The position numbers and the translations under genes were made by a program. Below, one piece after another: positions 1-10,277 of a stretch of DNA of 64,000 bases. The DNA is from Hybos culiciformis (lineage: Eukaryota > Arthropoda > Insecta > Diptera > Hybotidae): NCBI GenBank assembly GCA_964007475.1, contig OZ023273.1, positions 98,188,533 to 98,252,532 of the forward strand, written 5' to 3'. Below the pieces are notes generated by a model, which was not told the DNA's origin, made no database searches, and saw only the letters and a program-made list of their open reading frames with translations. Positions within the stretch are counted from its first letter, which is position 1, and each line of letters opens with the position of its first letter.

Positions 1-768
1 TACTTTTTTATTTAATATTTTATGTGTTTAACAACAGTTTTTATTAGTTAGGCACGTTAGCATTTGAAATTTAATTTTTTGAATTATTTTTTAACCAAAT
101 TATATATTTCGGAGAAAAGTGTCCGGTTTATAATGATGATCATAGAAAAGTATTAATGTCAATTAAAACAGAAGAAGAAGAGTTTATTAAATGTGATAAT
201 TTTTCATAAAAATATCCTTTGTCTCAAAATAAGTATTTCTATTATTATATTATTGCAGTGATTTAAGTCATGTTTATTTTAGACCAACTTAATCATGTTC
301 AAGAAAATGAAGCGTACTGTCACCTTCTACGTTGAAAATAAATTTTCTATGTTGTGATTTCAATTTAAATAAATTTTTGAACTAAACTAAATAAATAAAC
401 AAATAAATAAATATTATTTTAATTAGATACTTTTCAACTATAGTACGAGATATCCGAAAAATCGGAATAAAATCTAATTTTGATAGAGCAGTTAAAAAAA
501 GTTAATCACTGTTTACCAAATAGTCGGCATTTTCAATTTCAATGTATACAATTTCTATTCGGTCTTGACCGGTCAATTTATTATATAATTATATGTTTTT
601 ATAAATGTGTATAACTGTATAGAATTTACTTACAATTAGTATATGTACATTATTATATGTAATGCTATTTTATATATAGAAATTAAAAATTTGTTTACAA
701 ACAAAATTGCATCAAAATATAAACAAAAATTAAAATAAAAATAAACAATAAAGAAATATGAAACTCAC
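1..768 (-). other. partial intron 1 of the minus-strand Ryk/Derailed-like gene
   Basis: On the minus strand this directly follows the GTGAGT donor at 768-763 of the receptor first exon. It is AT-rich and I see no second WIF-domain exon in it, so the intron runs out of the window to the left. The open frame that continues past the exon (695-768) is intronic read-through of hydrophobic codons, not protein. Confidence 0.75.
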
Positions 769-886
769 CTAATAATCTCATCACCTCATAATAATTTAAA
801 AATAAATTTAAATATCCGTAGTTTTGTTTAACAATTAATAATAAAATAAATTTAAAAATAATTAAATAATTTAAAAATTTTGCCAT
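769..886 (-). CDS. first coding exon of a Ryk/Derailed-family Wnt receptor (partial gene)
   Basis: This exon encodes 39 codons plus one base. The protein starts MAKF, has a hydrophobic signal peptide (about residues 5-20), then the motif YLNLFLNYYEVMRLLG, which is the conserved beginning of the WIF domain of Ryk/Derailed/Doughnut receptors. The exon ends TTAG and is followed by a consensus donor GTGAGT, leaving phase 1 (the Gly codon is split). Family knowledge: these are single-pass membrane Wnt5 receptors with an extracellular WIF domain and an atypical, catalytically weak kinase domain, acting in axon guidance, learning and muscle attachment. The remaining exons would lie left of position 1. 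The plus-strand exon at 46108-46213 has the same end (EVMRLLG, same donor), so the two are paralogues in divergent orientation. Which Drosophila paralogue (drl, dnt or Drl-2) this is cannot be decided from one exon. The start is the first ATG after in-frame AT-rich leader. Confidence 0.8.
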
Positions 887-2928
887 TTTGATTTAAAAAA
901 TAAAACTTAATTTAATGTTTTCCCGCTGTTTCTTTCTTTTTATTTATTTTTTAAACATTTAAAATAAAATTAAAAATTATTGCTTCAGATTTTTTCTTCT
1001 TTTTTTTAAATTCTTAAAATTTATAAATAAATTTCTTTAATTAAAATTATTTACAAAAAATTCAAATATTTTCAATATTTTTTTAATAAAATTTAATTAA
1101 AAAAAAAATAATAATTGTAAAATTCAAAGAAAAATAATTCCAATTGTTGATAACTTTTTTTTTTGCCATTTTATTTAAAATTTACTTATTTATTTTATTT
1201 AAATCTTTTTTAATTAATAAAAAAACGAAAAATTATTCATAATTTCAATTTTTTTATTTTAAATTTAATTGCAATTTTTTATTATTAATTATTGTTTTAT
1301 TTTTGTTTTCTGTCTGCATAAAATTTTTGTTTTTTTTTTTTTTTGTTTTTAATCTTTTTGTATGTTTTTTTTTAAGTAAAGTATTTTTATTTTACTTTCG
1401 AAATGAATATAAAATTAATAATAAAATCTTATTAATATTTTTTTTTGTTTAATAAATTTTTATTAATTTTTTACTTAAATAAAATAAATTTCATGTTGTT
1501 TTTTTTACTTCAACCGAGTTGTTTTTCATATTAAAAAAAAGAAACCATCAGAATGAAAATACATTTATAAACTAAATCTGTCAGTTTTTTTTGACAGTTT
1601 CATCTCACGTAAACTATTAAAGAATTATAGAGCTAAAAATGATGAGAAATAGAGAAATAAAGAGAATTATATACATATATTCAATGAAAGAAAATGTCAG
1701 AAAAATTGTTGATAAAATAAAAATTTGTTATTTCAAAACAAACAAACTAATGGGAAACATGTTTAGGAGGCATAAATATAAATACTATATAGTTTAAAAA
1801 AATAAAATGTGATAAAATTGCCAAGAAATAGTTTAATATTAGCGGACTAGATTATCTAGATAGAATATCATCTGATTTATGTGACTCTATAATTTATGAA
1901 ATTTTCGAAAAATGTTTGCTCGTAGCTTTCGTCTTCGGTAGGTATTCAAGAAAAAATATGTTGTCAGAGTAAATGTAAAGTGTTTGCATTTTGATTACAA
2001 TATTTGATATGAAATTATTACATGTGAAGATCTTGTGCTTCAAGCCTTCAAGTTAAAAGAAGAAAAGTACAAAAAAAAATCACTGAAAATACCGATTTCA
2101 ACGAGAAAAAACTCTAAAAAAATCGTTTAAAAATTATATTAATGTTATACTTCAAGTAGGGTACTTAAGCTTCATCCAGAAACTTGCTCAACTTTATTAT
2201 TTATTGAATAAATAAAACAATACTTTATATTATTATTATCAAGATTCTAATTTTTATTGAAAAATTTTAAATGTAGTGTAAAATTATATGTGCTCACGAT
2301 AAATAATTTCTTGTTTTGTTCAATCATTTATTCTTTTTGTAGAGAGAAATTCTACTTACCTACTGCAGCGACATTGCTTACCGTGGTAAAAAATTTTCTT
2401 CTTTTTTTAATTGGGGAAGAATTTTATGTTAGTAGTACACTATACACCTTAAATACAGAGATACAATATCTTATAATTAAGACTTTTATTAAAATAATGT
2501 TACGACTATTTATGTACTTTTGAATTTTAAGTTATATAATAATAAGATTAATTTGAATTAATTAAGAACATAAAACCAAAACTATTTCAATTTTCAGGTC
2601 TAAATTTAATTTTCAAAAAGAATCTTTTTATTATTTAAAATCTATCTATATAATCTATTTTATTGGTATAAAAAAATTTGGACTTTTCATTTTTTAAAAA
2701 CGATCGCTACACTGGGCTTCTTGCAAACTTTATATGTATATTTTTTTTAAATATTTAAGATACCGGAAATTTAACATTCTTCGAAATTGGAAGCTTTAAA
2801 CTTTTGCACAGTTTTTATTTTGTCAGCTACAAATATGTTTGGAAGCAGCGAAATAATGTAACAATCAATCTCTGCCTAACAATTTTACTTAAAATTTCTT
2901 TCAATTCTTGAACACCATCATCATGTAT
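887..2928. other. 5' flank / probable leader of the minus-strand receptor gene; no other gene seen
   Basis: About 2 kb of A/T-run-rich DNA upstream of the receptor ATG. The only distinctive block is an inverted TCTGTCAG / TGACAGT pair at 1577-1599, which has a counterpart upstream of the divergent receptor (see separate entry). The open frame at 2257-2523 is hydrophobic, low-complexity and resembles no family I know, so it is not called. Transcription start not identifiable by eye. Confidence 0.5.
1576..1599. promoter_or_regulatory. TCTGTCAG...TGACAGT inverted motif upstream of minus-strand receptor
   Basis: TCTGTCAG and TGACAGT face each other across a short T-run, about 690 bp upstream of the receptor ATG at 886. 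The same two half-motifs occur at 45211-45233, about 880 bp upstream of the divergent receptor ATG. A role as a promoter or factor-binding site is inference only; the half-motif is short and could recur by chance. Confidence 0.25.
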
Positions 2929-2937
2929 ATTTAAAAT
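2929..2937. repeat. 9-bp target-site duplication, left (ATTTAAAAT)
   Basis: ATTTAAAAT directly precedes the first Foldback-like element and is repeated exactly at 4015-4023 after its right end. Nine-base duplications fit Foldback/MuDR-type transposition. Confidence 0.75.
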
Positions 2938-3398
2938 GGCTCCATGAATTTTGACCGCATGAATTATGACCGCGACTGGCGGTCAAAATTCATTTTCAAA
3001 ATTAATTTTGACCGCGCCTCAATTTAGAAAACAAATGAATTTTGACCGCTACAAAATGTGCGGACAAAATTCATTTTTAAAATGAATTTTGGCCGCAACT
3101 CAATTTAGTAAAAAAATGAATTTTAACCGCGGCAAAATGTGCGGACAAAATTCATTTTCAAAATGAATTTTGGCCGCGACTCTATTTAGAAAAAAAATGA
3201 ATTTTGACCGCGACAAAATTTGCGGCTGTATTATGCAGAAATAGTTTCATCAAAAATATTACTTAACAAATATTGAAAATAAAAACAGCTTTTTCATACA
3301 TTTTGTACGGCATCCTTTTGGAAAAGGCCTAAAATCATTTTTAAAACGACACTATTTATCGTATGTGAGTAAAAAAGATAAAATATTTGTGGGGTAGA

Positions 3399-3489
3399 CA
3401 CAAGGGGAAGGGGGGGCAGCAGGGCGGCGGGCGGGAGGTTGGTCAGGGGGATTTGCGGCTGGCGCCCTTCCCCTTGTGTACCTCACAAT
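3399..3489. repeat. GC-rich hairpin core 1 of Foldback copy 1
   Basis: CACAAGGGGAAGG at the left pairs with CCTTCCCCTTGTG at the right, enclosing GGCAGCAGGGCGGCGG and GGATTTGCGGCTGGCGCC. Very GC-rich in a genome that is roughly four-fifths A+T. The same block recurs at 3517-3596 and 37196-37318. Confidence 0.75.
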
Positions 3490-3494
3490 ATATT

Positions 3495-3618
3495 CCGATA
3501 AAATATTGTGTTCTAAGCAAAAGGGGAACGGGACAGCAGGGCTGCGGGCGAGCGGTTGGTCAGTGGGATTTGCGGCTAGCGCCCTTGCCCTTTTGTTTAG
3601 AACACAATATTTTATCGG
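3495..3618. repeat. GC-rich hairpin core 2, bounded by perfect 22-bp inverted repeats
   Basis: Positions 3495-3516 (starting CCGATAAAATATTG) and 3597-3618 (ending CAATATTTTATCGG) are perfect 22-bp reverse complements. Inside are a second stem GCAAAAGGG / CCCTTTTG and the shared sequence TCAGTGGGATTTGCGGCT. It is a diverged tandem copy of core 1. Confidence 0.75.
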
Positions 3619-4014
3619 AGGGTTGATTTCATTTTTTAAAATAAGTCATTTAAAATGAATTGTATCTTCTCCATAACTTTTGTGCATAATACTCGCGTTC
3701 CCGGCAACAACTCAATTTAAAAAAAATGAATTTTGACCGCGGCAAAATGTGCGGACAAAATTCATTTTCAAAATGAATTTTGACCGTGACTCAATTTATA
3801 AAAAAATGAATTTTGACCGCGAGAAAATGTGCGGGCAAAATTCATTTTCAAAATGAATTTTGACCGCGACTCAATTTATAAATAAAATGAATTTTGACCG
3901 CGCGGTCAAAAGACATTTTGTTGCGCGGACAAAATTCATTTTAAAAATGAATTTTGACCGCCCATACAAACTTTTTCCGCGGTCATAATTCATGCGGTCA
4001 TAATTCAGTGCCCC

Positions 4015-4023
4015 ATTTAAAAT
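4015..4023. repeat. 9-bp target-site duplication, right (ATTTAAAAT)
   Basis: Exact repeat of 2929-2937 immediately after the right inverted end (...TTCAGTGCCCC). Confidence 0.75.
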
Positions 4024-7000
4024 GTTTAAAAAAATACAAATTTTATACGAACATAATTTGCACCGTTGCCTTGTTGAAAAATTCTAACTTCGGACCCGCA
4101 TTTTAGAACTTGGCGAACATGATATATATGTAATTCAGCATTCAAACGAACGAAATTTATATCTATAGCAGTTTCATTATATTATAGTAAAAGCATTTTA
4201 GTAAGAGATAGCAGTACGTTAAAAGAAAACAAATGTAGTTCGTTGTTTCAAAAAATGTGTATTTTAATTAATATCTCAAAAATTGTATTCTGTTTCCTAT
4301 AGTCTAAATAATGTAAATTTTGTGTAAGCAGTTTTACTATATTTATTGTGGTCTATAATATAACAATTTGTCCATCTTTTTCTAAATATTTAGAATTTGA
4401 AGAGCTGTGCCAACTTCTTTAAATATTTTTCTTTCTACTTTATATGTATATTTCGCTTATCAAAGTTATCATTTTATTGTTACTTAGCCTGTTCCAATAA
4501 ACTAACTAATATTATATTATCAATTTATTTAATTTAATTTTCATATTTTTAGAACTAACTAAGACTTGTACATATTTTTATTATGAAATTAAGAAATAAA
4601 TCCTATTAATATTTTATAAAAAAAAAAACTATTTTTAAAAGAAAGCAATAAAAAAAACTTAAAAACTAAATCAATTATTTTTTTTTCTCTCTCGACGAAA
4701 TAATTAATTTTTTTTTCTTCTTATTATTAAAATAATTACCCGACAAAAACACTTTAAAAAAATTGCTTTCAAATCAAAAAATTTATTCCCATTTATTTTT
4801 TTTCCTAACAAACACTTAATTAACTCAGACAAGATTAAAAAATTTTCATTTTCTATTTTTGCATTTTCAAGATAAGGAAAATTATTTTGAAATATAATTT
4901 TTTATATTTTTTTGTATTAAATTATGGACAATTAGCATTGTACAACTCCTTGGAAACTTAAAAATTTCCTTCTCGTTGATTTCCAACCATTCATTTTTTA
5001 TATTCATATAATATTAAATTTTTCTAGATCCTGAAGTGGAATTGTAATTACAGTGTTTTATATGGCTGATGGCTTATTATAGTTAATTTTTGTTTTGTTT
5101 TGAATATCATTCATAGAAGAATACGGAAATTAAATTTCTGAAAAATATATATTTCCAGTCGAAGTCGTTTTCGATGTTCTGAAATATTGAGGAATATTAA
5201 CTATACGGCAAAAGGCTTGTTAACTAACTCTTTAATTTTTAGACTAAATATAAGAAACTTTATCAACTGATCAAATATATATTTGAAGATAGTTATACTG
5301 GTACACAATTTTTCTGTAATTATATGATAAGAAAAGCTATTCGTTTAGATTTTTTAATCATAGGTATATCAAAATCAGTTCAACTAACAATTTTAAAACA
5401 TTATTTTTATTATCTGAACCACTAATGCCAACCTATTAGAGATGATACAATACGAGATGTTACATTCTATACTAAAAAAGCCTTTAATTTTTGGATGAAA
5501 CAAATGGACGTACTGATATAAAAAAGATCAATAATTTCTAAAATTAACCAGCGACAGCTACCATTAATTTAATTTATGTCGCGAGGTTTTATAACTTCTA
5601 TCTAATTTTTATACTTAAAATTCAAGTTTGATGTTAGGGATAAAAATAGAAATCACACAAATCTTTTAGAAATTTTAATATGAAGCATTTGACTTAAATA
5701 ATTATATAAACTGTTATAATAGTTCATATATAGAGATATCTTAAGCCTTTTAAATCTTTTGACATTAATTTTAAGGATTTGCTACTATAAATTTTCATAA
5801 CTATAAAACCGTTTATTTTAGAAAAATTAAAAAAAAAATTTTGTGGAAATGGACCAGAAATTGCTTCTGTTTATAAATATAATATTTGATTGCATATTAA
5901 TGCTGCGTAAATTTGTAATTTTTGTTATAAATATTATATAAATATAACAAAAAATATTGGGGAAAGTAAAAGTGAAACTTGAGATATATTGAAAATATAA
6001 TTTTATTATATTATTTATTTTATAAGAAGTAGTATAAAGGGAGATTGAACCATTTGTTATTATGAAAAGTAAAAATAAAGATCTCTTTTTTTATATATTT
6101 ATTTTGCACAGAAAATCAGAGAACGTAAATATTGATTCCGTTTCAAAAAAAAAACTGTTTTTGGAATTTCGAGATATGTTTAAAACTAAAAGGTTTTCTT
6201 ATAAAAAGAAATCATCAAGAATAATATTTAATAAAAAAATCTTTTGATTAAACTGGCTTTTCTTTATTAAAAAAAACTAATAGAAAAAACTTTAAGCAAT
6301 CAATATTCTGAATCTTAAACAGCACTTATATTACGTATCTCCAATATCATTATGGCGGTATTATAGTTTAACTTATACGTTATGTTTTTATGAAATATTC
6401 TTCTACTAAATGCATACATATTAATGTATCTCGTTTAATAATTAAGATTCTCTTGCTACACAGGTTAATTGAGCTAGTTACGAAGAGCAATTTAGGAAAT
6501 AAATGCGCATGAAAATTAATCCACAATATAAATTCTAATTTATAATATCATTATTAAAAAGCCAAAACCTAAAGCTTGGTTAACCTTTAACATTCTAATA
6601 ACACCTTTTAAAATATTTCCATTAGAATTAAGGACCACACCGTAAATTTGATATAAATTTAGTCAAAAATTTAGTCCATGGCATAGGTATAGGATATTAA
6701 ACAAGAGAAAAAAAAAACTGCATGCGGCATTATTATTTTTATGTTATTTTATTTTTGGCTGGATGAAAAGAAATGAAATGGGAAAGGACATTTTTCTAAA
6801 ATTATTTTATTAATCTAAAAGTATTTACACATTGTTATTATTATATCCATAAATGCAGGTGTGAAATTTTTTTTTGAATTGCTGTATTGTTTAGCGCAGG
6901 AAAAATACATATTTTTTTTTATTTTGAACAATAAAAATATGTCAAAATTTATTTTTCGTTTTTGGAAAATTGGATTGTACGACTTTTTTATAATAATTAT

Positions 7001-7249
7001 TTTTGGTTCAAATCCATAGCTAAAATGTGTATTATTGTGACAAAATTCTAATGGTGTTCTTAAAGGAACAATACAAATTGGATTTATTATAAACGATTAA
7101 ACTTTTGTGTGTATATATAAAATATAAAAGTAAACGATTCTTAATTATGTATCAAAACTATATATAAATTTTTTTTTAAGTATTTTGCAGATTTTTTGAA
7201 TATTTAGAGAAAATTTGTAGAGATCGATAAGGACTATACTTATACATAC
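4024..7249. other. 3.2 kb without a recognisable gene
   Basis: AT-rich unique-looking sequence with homopolymer A and T runs (for example 4618-4735). The open frame at 6062-6247 is Lys/Phe-rich, has no known motif and no splice or promoter context, and is not called. No RNA gene seen. Confidence 0.6.
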
Positions 7250-7620
7250 TTGGCCAAACTGCGGCTCGCGGGCCGCATGCGACTCTCGTTCTTCTTCACT
7301 GCGGCTCGAAAAAATATTTTAGAAATTGATTTTAAAAAATACAATTTAAAAAAAAAACGTTTTTTTATGTAATGTATTGGTTGTCATATAATTTTTCTTA
7401 AACATGCATTCCAATTGCATTCTTTTACTAGTAAAGAATAAAAATTTTCTGTAAGTATTTTTAATGTATATAAATGTATTTTTTTAAATAAATTATGAAT
7501 GAAAATAATGATAAATAAAAATGACAGTTTACATATTTAAAACAGTTTCTAATTGCGGCTCGCGACAATTCTGATTTTTGTAATTTCGGCTCCTGTCGGG
7601 ATAAAGTTTGGCTACCCCTG
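7250..7620. mobile_element. probable hAT-type MITE with GC-rich ends
   Basis: Left end TTGGCCAAACTGCGGCTCGC, then CGGGCCGCATGCG. The right end read inward is CAGGGGTAGCCAAACTTTAT, then CGGCTCGCGAC-like blocks. The right terminus CAGGGGTAGCCAAACT is the usual start of a widespread hAT family; the left terminus has lost its CAGGGG. GCGGCTCG occurs near both ends (7261, 7301, 7555). The interior is AT-rich with no open frame. I could not identify an 8-bp duplication, so the exact left edge is uncertain. Confidence 0.6.
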
Positions 7621-7819
7621 TATAGTATTTATATTTTTCCATATTCATCCAATTTGTTGTTGGCTTGGAAATATTTTTCAACAAATGTTTAATTTTACAT
7701 AGTATGACGGGGATTATATTACAACGCTGAAATACGGGCAGTATACATTACCTTGCAGCTAATTTAAAGTGAAGAAAAATTGTCATCATTGTTCGATATT
7801 ATTCAACTCATTTCAACAG

Positions 7820-7825
7820 TTTATT
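7820..7825 (-). terminator. AATAAA poly(A) signal for astacin gene 1
   Basis: AATAAA on the minus strand, about 88 nt beyond the TAA stop at 7915-7913. It is the first canonical signal after the stop. Confidence 0.55.
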
Positions 7826-7912
7826 ATATGTTTAGTTACTAAATGATATCTAGAAACACACTAAAGAAACTATAACAGAAAGAATTTTTCTTTTTCAAAT
7901 GATTTTATATTG

Positions 7913-9034
7913 TTAATCACATTTGTACATTTTTCTCAATCTAAAAACATCACAATCACTTAAATTATATCTTTTACCGAATTTAACACCTTGGCTCTTG
8001 TAAGGCTCCAAAGCTGTTATAGTTTCTAAACCATTTATGGAATTTGCTTTGGAACTGTAATGCATTATGCTTTCAAAACAATAAGGCCAACCATAATTTG
8101 ATTGTAAAGTTGCCGGAATTGTTTTAAATGAACTAAATCGGTTTGGATCAATATTCGAATAATTAACATAAATATAATTATCTCTGTTATGAGCTGCATG
8201 TTCATGAAACATGCCAAGAGAATGTAAAACTTCATGGCAAACTATATAAAATGACATGCATCCTGTACCTGGTTCTTTGAGCGCAACATGTAATTGTTGG
8301 ATTCTATTTTGATAACCAAGACTAGCGTAACATCTTTCGTTCAGATTTGTCTGGAATATATAAAATATTGTAAAAATTGTAAAAGAAAAAAATAATTTTT
8401 TGTGCTTTAGTTTTAATTTCAAGATAACGTTTTTTTTTGTAGTTATTTTTTAGTCTTACAGTTATGTCAAGATACGCTTGTTCCTTTGTCCGTTCTTTAA
8501 ATTTTATACAGGTTCTTGTTTCAATTTCATTGAAACATTGTTTAAACATATCCTTGTGCCCGGATTCTGAAATTTTTTTTTATATGTAAAATAAATTCAG
8601 TAATATTTATTTTTCCGCGCTTAATAAGACAATACGAGTGTTCCAGAAAGTCCATTCATCATCAGATATTTTCATAGAAAATAAACGTTTCTATGAGCTC
8701 CATTATCTCATTATAACTAGTTTAGATTTTCCGCAGTATATTATCGACGAAGTCAGCTCGAAAGGTTAAATATAATTATACTAATTTTTAACTCACGGAA
8801 TAATGGATTAAATTTATATATAACTGTTTTCCCAGGCCATCTTCGAGTTTGAAGAATTATTCCAACTTTATAAGTTTCTGACTCAAATATTACATTATAT
8901 TGCTCTTGATTCAAAAGCATATCTCCAACAAGATATTCATTTAGATCTCCAAAATTTTCAACAGAATTCACATTAAAATAAAAGAATTTTAGCAACAAAA
9001 AATATATTATAATTACTTTATTAAGTAAATCCAT
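7913..9034 (-). CDS. astacin-family secreted zinc metalloprotease, gene 1 (three exons)
   Basis: Exons (minus strand): 9034-8797, 8566-8460 and 8350-7913. Introns are 230 and 109 bp with GTGAGT/CAG and GTAAGA/CAG borders and phases 1 and 0. Product 260 aa. Residues 1-24 form a signal peptide. The short propeptide contains VGD at 36-38, fitting the FxGD aspartate-switch that plugs the zinc site. The catalytic domain opens with RWPGKTVIYKF, followed by TCIKF at the exon 2 core. The zinc site is HEVLHSLGMFHEH (His154, Glu155, His158, His164), then NRDNY, and the Met-turn is SIMHY (209-213). The four usual astacin cysteines are present (TCIKF, RCYAS, GTGCM, YKC259). An extra pair, Cys206 (YCFES) and Cys248 (DCDV), is also in the neighbouring paralogue and may form an added disulfide. 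There are no EGF, CUB or ShK domains, so it is a minimal astacin typical of insect gut, seminal or secreted enzymes. It looks fully active. Tandem with gene 2, same strand. Confidence 0.9.
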
Positions 9035-9079
9035 TATTATAATATAAAACTAGATATTATACAAAATTCGAAATACTAA

Positions 9080-9113
9080 TGATTGCGAATTGTAGCGAGT
9101 GTTTATATTTATA
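9080..9113 (-). promoter_or_regulatory. core promoter of astacin gene 1 (TATA box and initiator)
   Basis: On the minus strand TATAAATA lies at 9113-9106 and an initiator-like TCATTAG has its A at 9080, 33 nt downstream of the first T of the TATA box. This spacing is normal for a TATA promoter and gives a leader of about 45 nt before the ATG at 9034. Gene 2 has the same TATAAATAT box. TATA promoters usually drive strongly tissue-restricted genes; that part is general knowledge. Confidence 0.65.
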
Positions 9114-9645
9114 ATTTCTTTTTATCTTAAAATTCAAATTGGGCCACAGATATTTGATAAAATACTGAAAGAAAACAAGAATTGGTGTCACATAAATCTG
9201 ATAACATTGAAATTAAAATTGTTTGTTTTTTAGTTGTCATTGAACTTAGAAGAACGCAAACTTCAAAAGTTTTAGAAAAATCTTTGTACTTCCGAAGCTT
9301 TAATTCTTTGTTTGAACAGGTGAAATTGAACTGTGGATGACTTTAGCGAGATTGGCATTTGTGGAAGCAAGGAAAATAACTCGTACATTAGCTACTTTTT
9401 CATAGCCTTCTTCTTTTATCAAAAAATGGTCAAAATTTATTATGTACTTTTATTTAATAAAATTGCACGAAATATTTAATAAAAAATTAAATAAGAAAAT
9501 ATTTTTCCAAATACTTGTTTTTTTCAGTCAAAAATTTTGGGGTCCAAAGAATAACAACTTTTTCTATTCAATTAATTTTCCTACTTAATTTTAAATATTT
9601 AGTTCAAAATCCTTTATTTCCTATTATTTTATTACAGGAGTTCAC
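9114..9645. other. intergenic, nothing recognised
   Basis: AT-rich sequence between the astacin 1 promoter and the retrotransposon relic. No open frame of note. Confidence 0.5.
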
Positions 9646-9652
9646 AGATGTG

Positions 9653-9950
9653 CAGTGTCTTCCAGGCTAGAGTTATATTCAACTAAGCGAAAATCTCAAT
9701 CCCACATATATCTAGACAGCCAAGCGGCTTTAAATGCTTTGGTGTCTCACAAATTAAAAGTACCTATGTAAAACTTCATATAGCAAACTATAAAAAATGA
9801 CATGTGTCCTTTACGTGGTTCTATATTGATTGAAAGAGCTAAAGAGGCTAGGAAAGAAGGAAAAGATCCAATTCATGTGGGTTCCAAGAAATGAGTGAAA
9901 TGAAAAAATAGACGTACTTGCAAAGAAGGGGACCGATCTTCAGGGGACCG
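9653..9950 (+). pseudogene. dead RNase H domain of a Jockey/I-type non-LTR retrotransposon
   Basis: Fragments in different frames give VFQAR, IYLDSQAALNALVSHKLK, then FMWVPRNE, a stop, NEKIDVLAKKGTDL. These correspond to the FQAE, SDSQAAL and WVPGHxGIEGNExADxLAKKG motifs of the RNase H domain in Jockey/I-clade elements. The WVPGH equivalent reads WVPRN. The reading frame is broken by shifts and a stop, and no reverse transcriptase half, start or tail is nearby, so it is a decayed fragment. About 57 bp of antisense astacin-like sequence (9766-9822) sits between the two RNase H halves. Confidence 0.75.
9766..9822 (-). pseudogene. astacin exon fragment embedded in the RNase H relic
   Basis: TGTAAAACTTCAT, GCAAACTATA, AAATGACATG and GGTTCT match, in order and with few differences, the antisense of astacin gene 1 at 8223-8276. 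Translated on the minus strand it gives MSFFIVC against MSFYIVC of the gene, ending at the first zinc-ligand codon, which is now Tyr, and the rest of the zinc motif is lost. It is in the same orientation as both astacin genes. It is either a relic of a third copy or a patch copied during repair. Confidence 0.7.
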
Positions 9951-10270
9951 CCTCACGGTTCTGTCCTTACATTTTATATTTTGATGAGCAAAACTTAGCA
10001 TATTTTCTAAAGCAGTATAACAAAAGGCGTAGTTCTACAAAGTATTTTTTTTAATCAAAGTATTTTTTATCAATCTCGGAAAAATTTAATTGGCATTTCT
10101 CTCAAAAAACTATTTAAGTGTGTACTGCTATCGATATTGTTTCAACTCAACAATTTTGTGCGGTGACTTGAAATAATGCGTAGGTATTAATTATTATGGA
10201 TGAAAATAGGCGAAATAAATAATTTTACTTTTTTTAATATAATTTTAGATTCTAATTTTTTTTTTTTTTG
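9951..10270. other. intergenic, nothing recognised
   Basis: Sequence between the retrotransposon relic and the next repeat; no gene, RNA or clear repeat boundary seen. Confidence 0.45.
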
Positions 10271-10277
10271 CTTTTTT

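Larger units (their letters stand above)
2938..4014. mobile_element. Foldback-like DNA transposon, copy 1
   Basis: A 1,077-bp element bounded by 9-bp duplications. Its ends are inverted: left begins GGCTCCATGAATTTTGACC, and the right end read inward begins GGGGCACTGAATTATGACC. Both arms are arrays of roughly 30-80-bp units built from ATGAATTTTGACCGCG, GTGCGGACAAAATTCATTTT and CTCAATTTA blocks; each unit is itself an inverted repeat, so each arm can fold. In the middle lie two GC-rich hairpin cores (3399-3489 and 3495-3618). Drosophila FB elements are known for long inverted arms made of short tandem repeats and 9-bp duplications, so this is the nearest known class. There is no transposase; it is non-autonomous. 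The open frames at 3387-3658 are translations of the GC core and are not genes. Confidence 0.75.

Noticed and set aside
3387..3658. Two overlapping open frames rich in Gly, Arg and Pro
   Set aside because: They translate the GC-rich hairpin cores of Foldback copy 1, and the repeated peptide mirrors the DNA repeat.
2938..4014. CRISPR-like regularly spaced repeats
   Set aside because: Spacers are themselves repeats, units are inverted about a centre, and the context is an insect genome; it is a foldback transposon.
8322..8549. 75-aa open frame starting MFKQC
   Set aside because: Only its first part is real: it is exon 2 of astacin gene 1, which begins at 8566 and is spliced at 8460; the rest is intron read-through.
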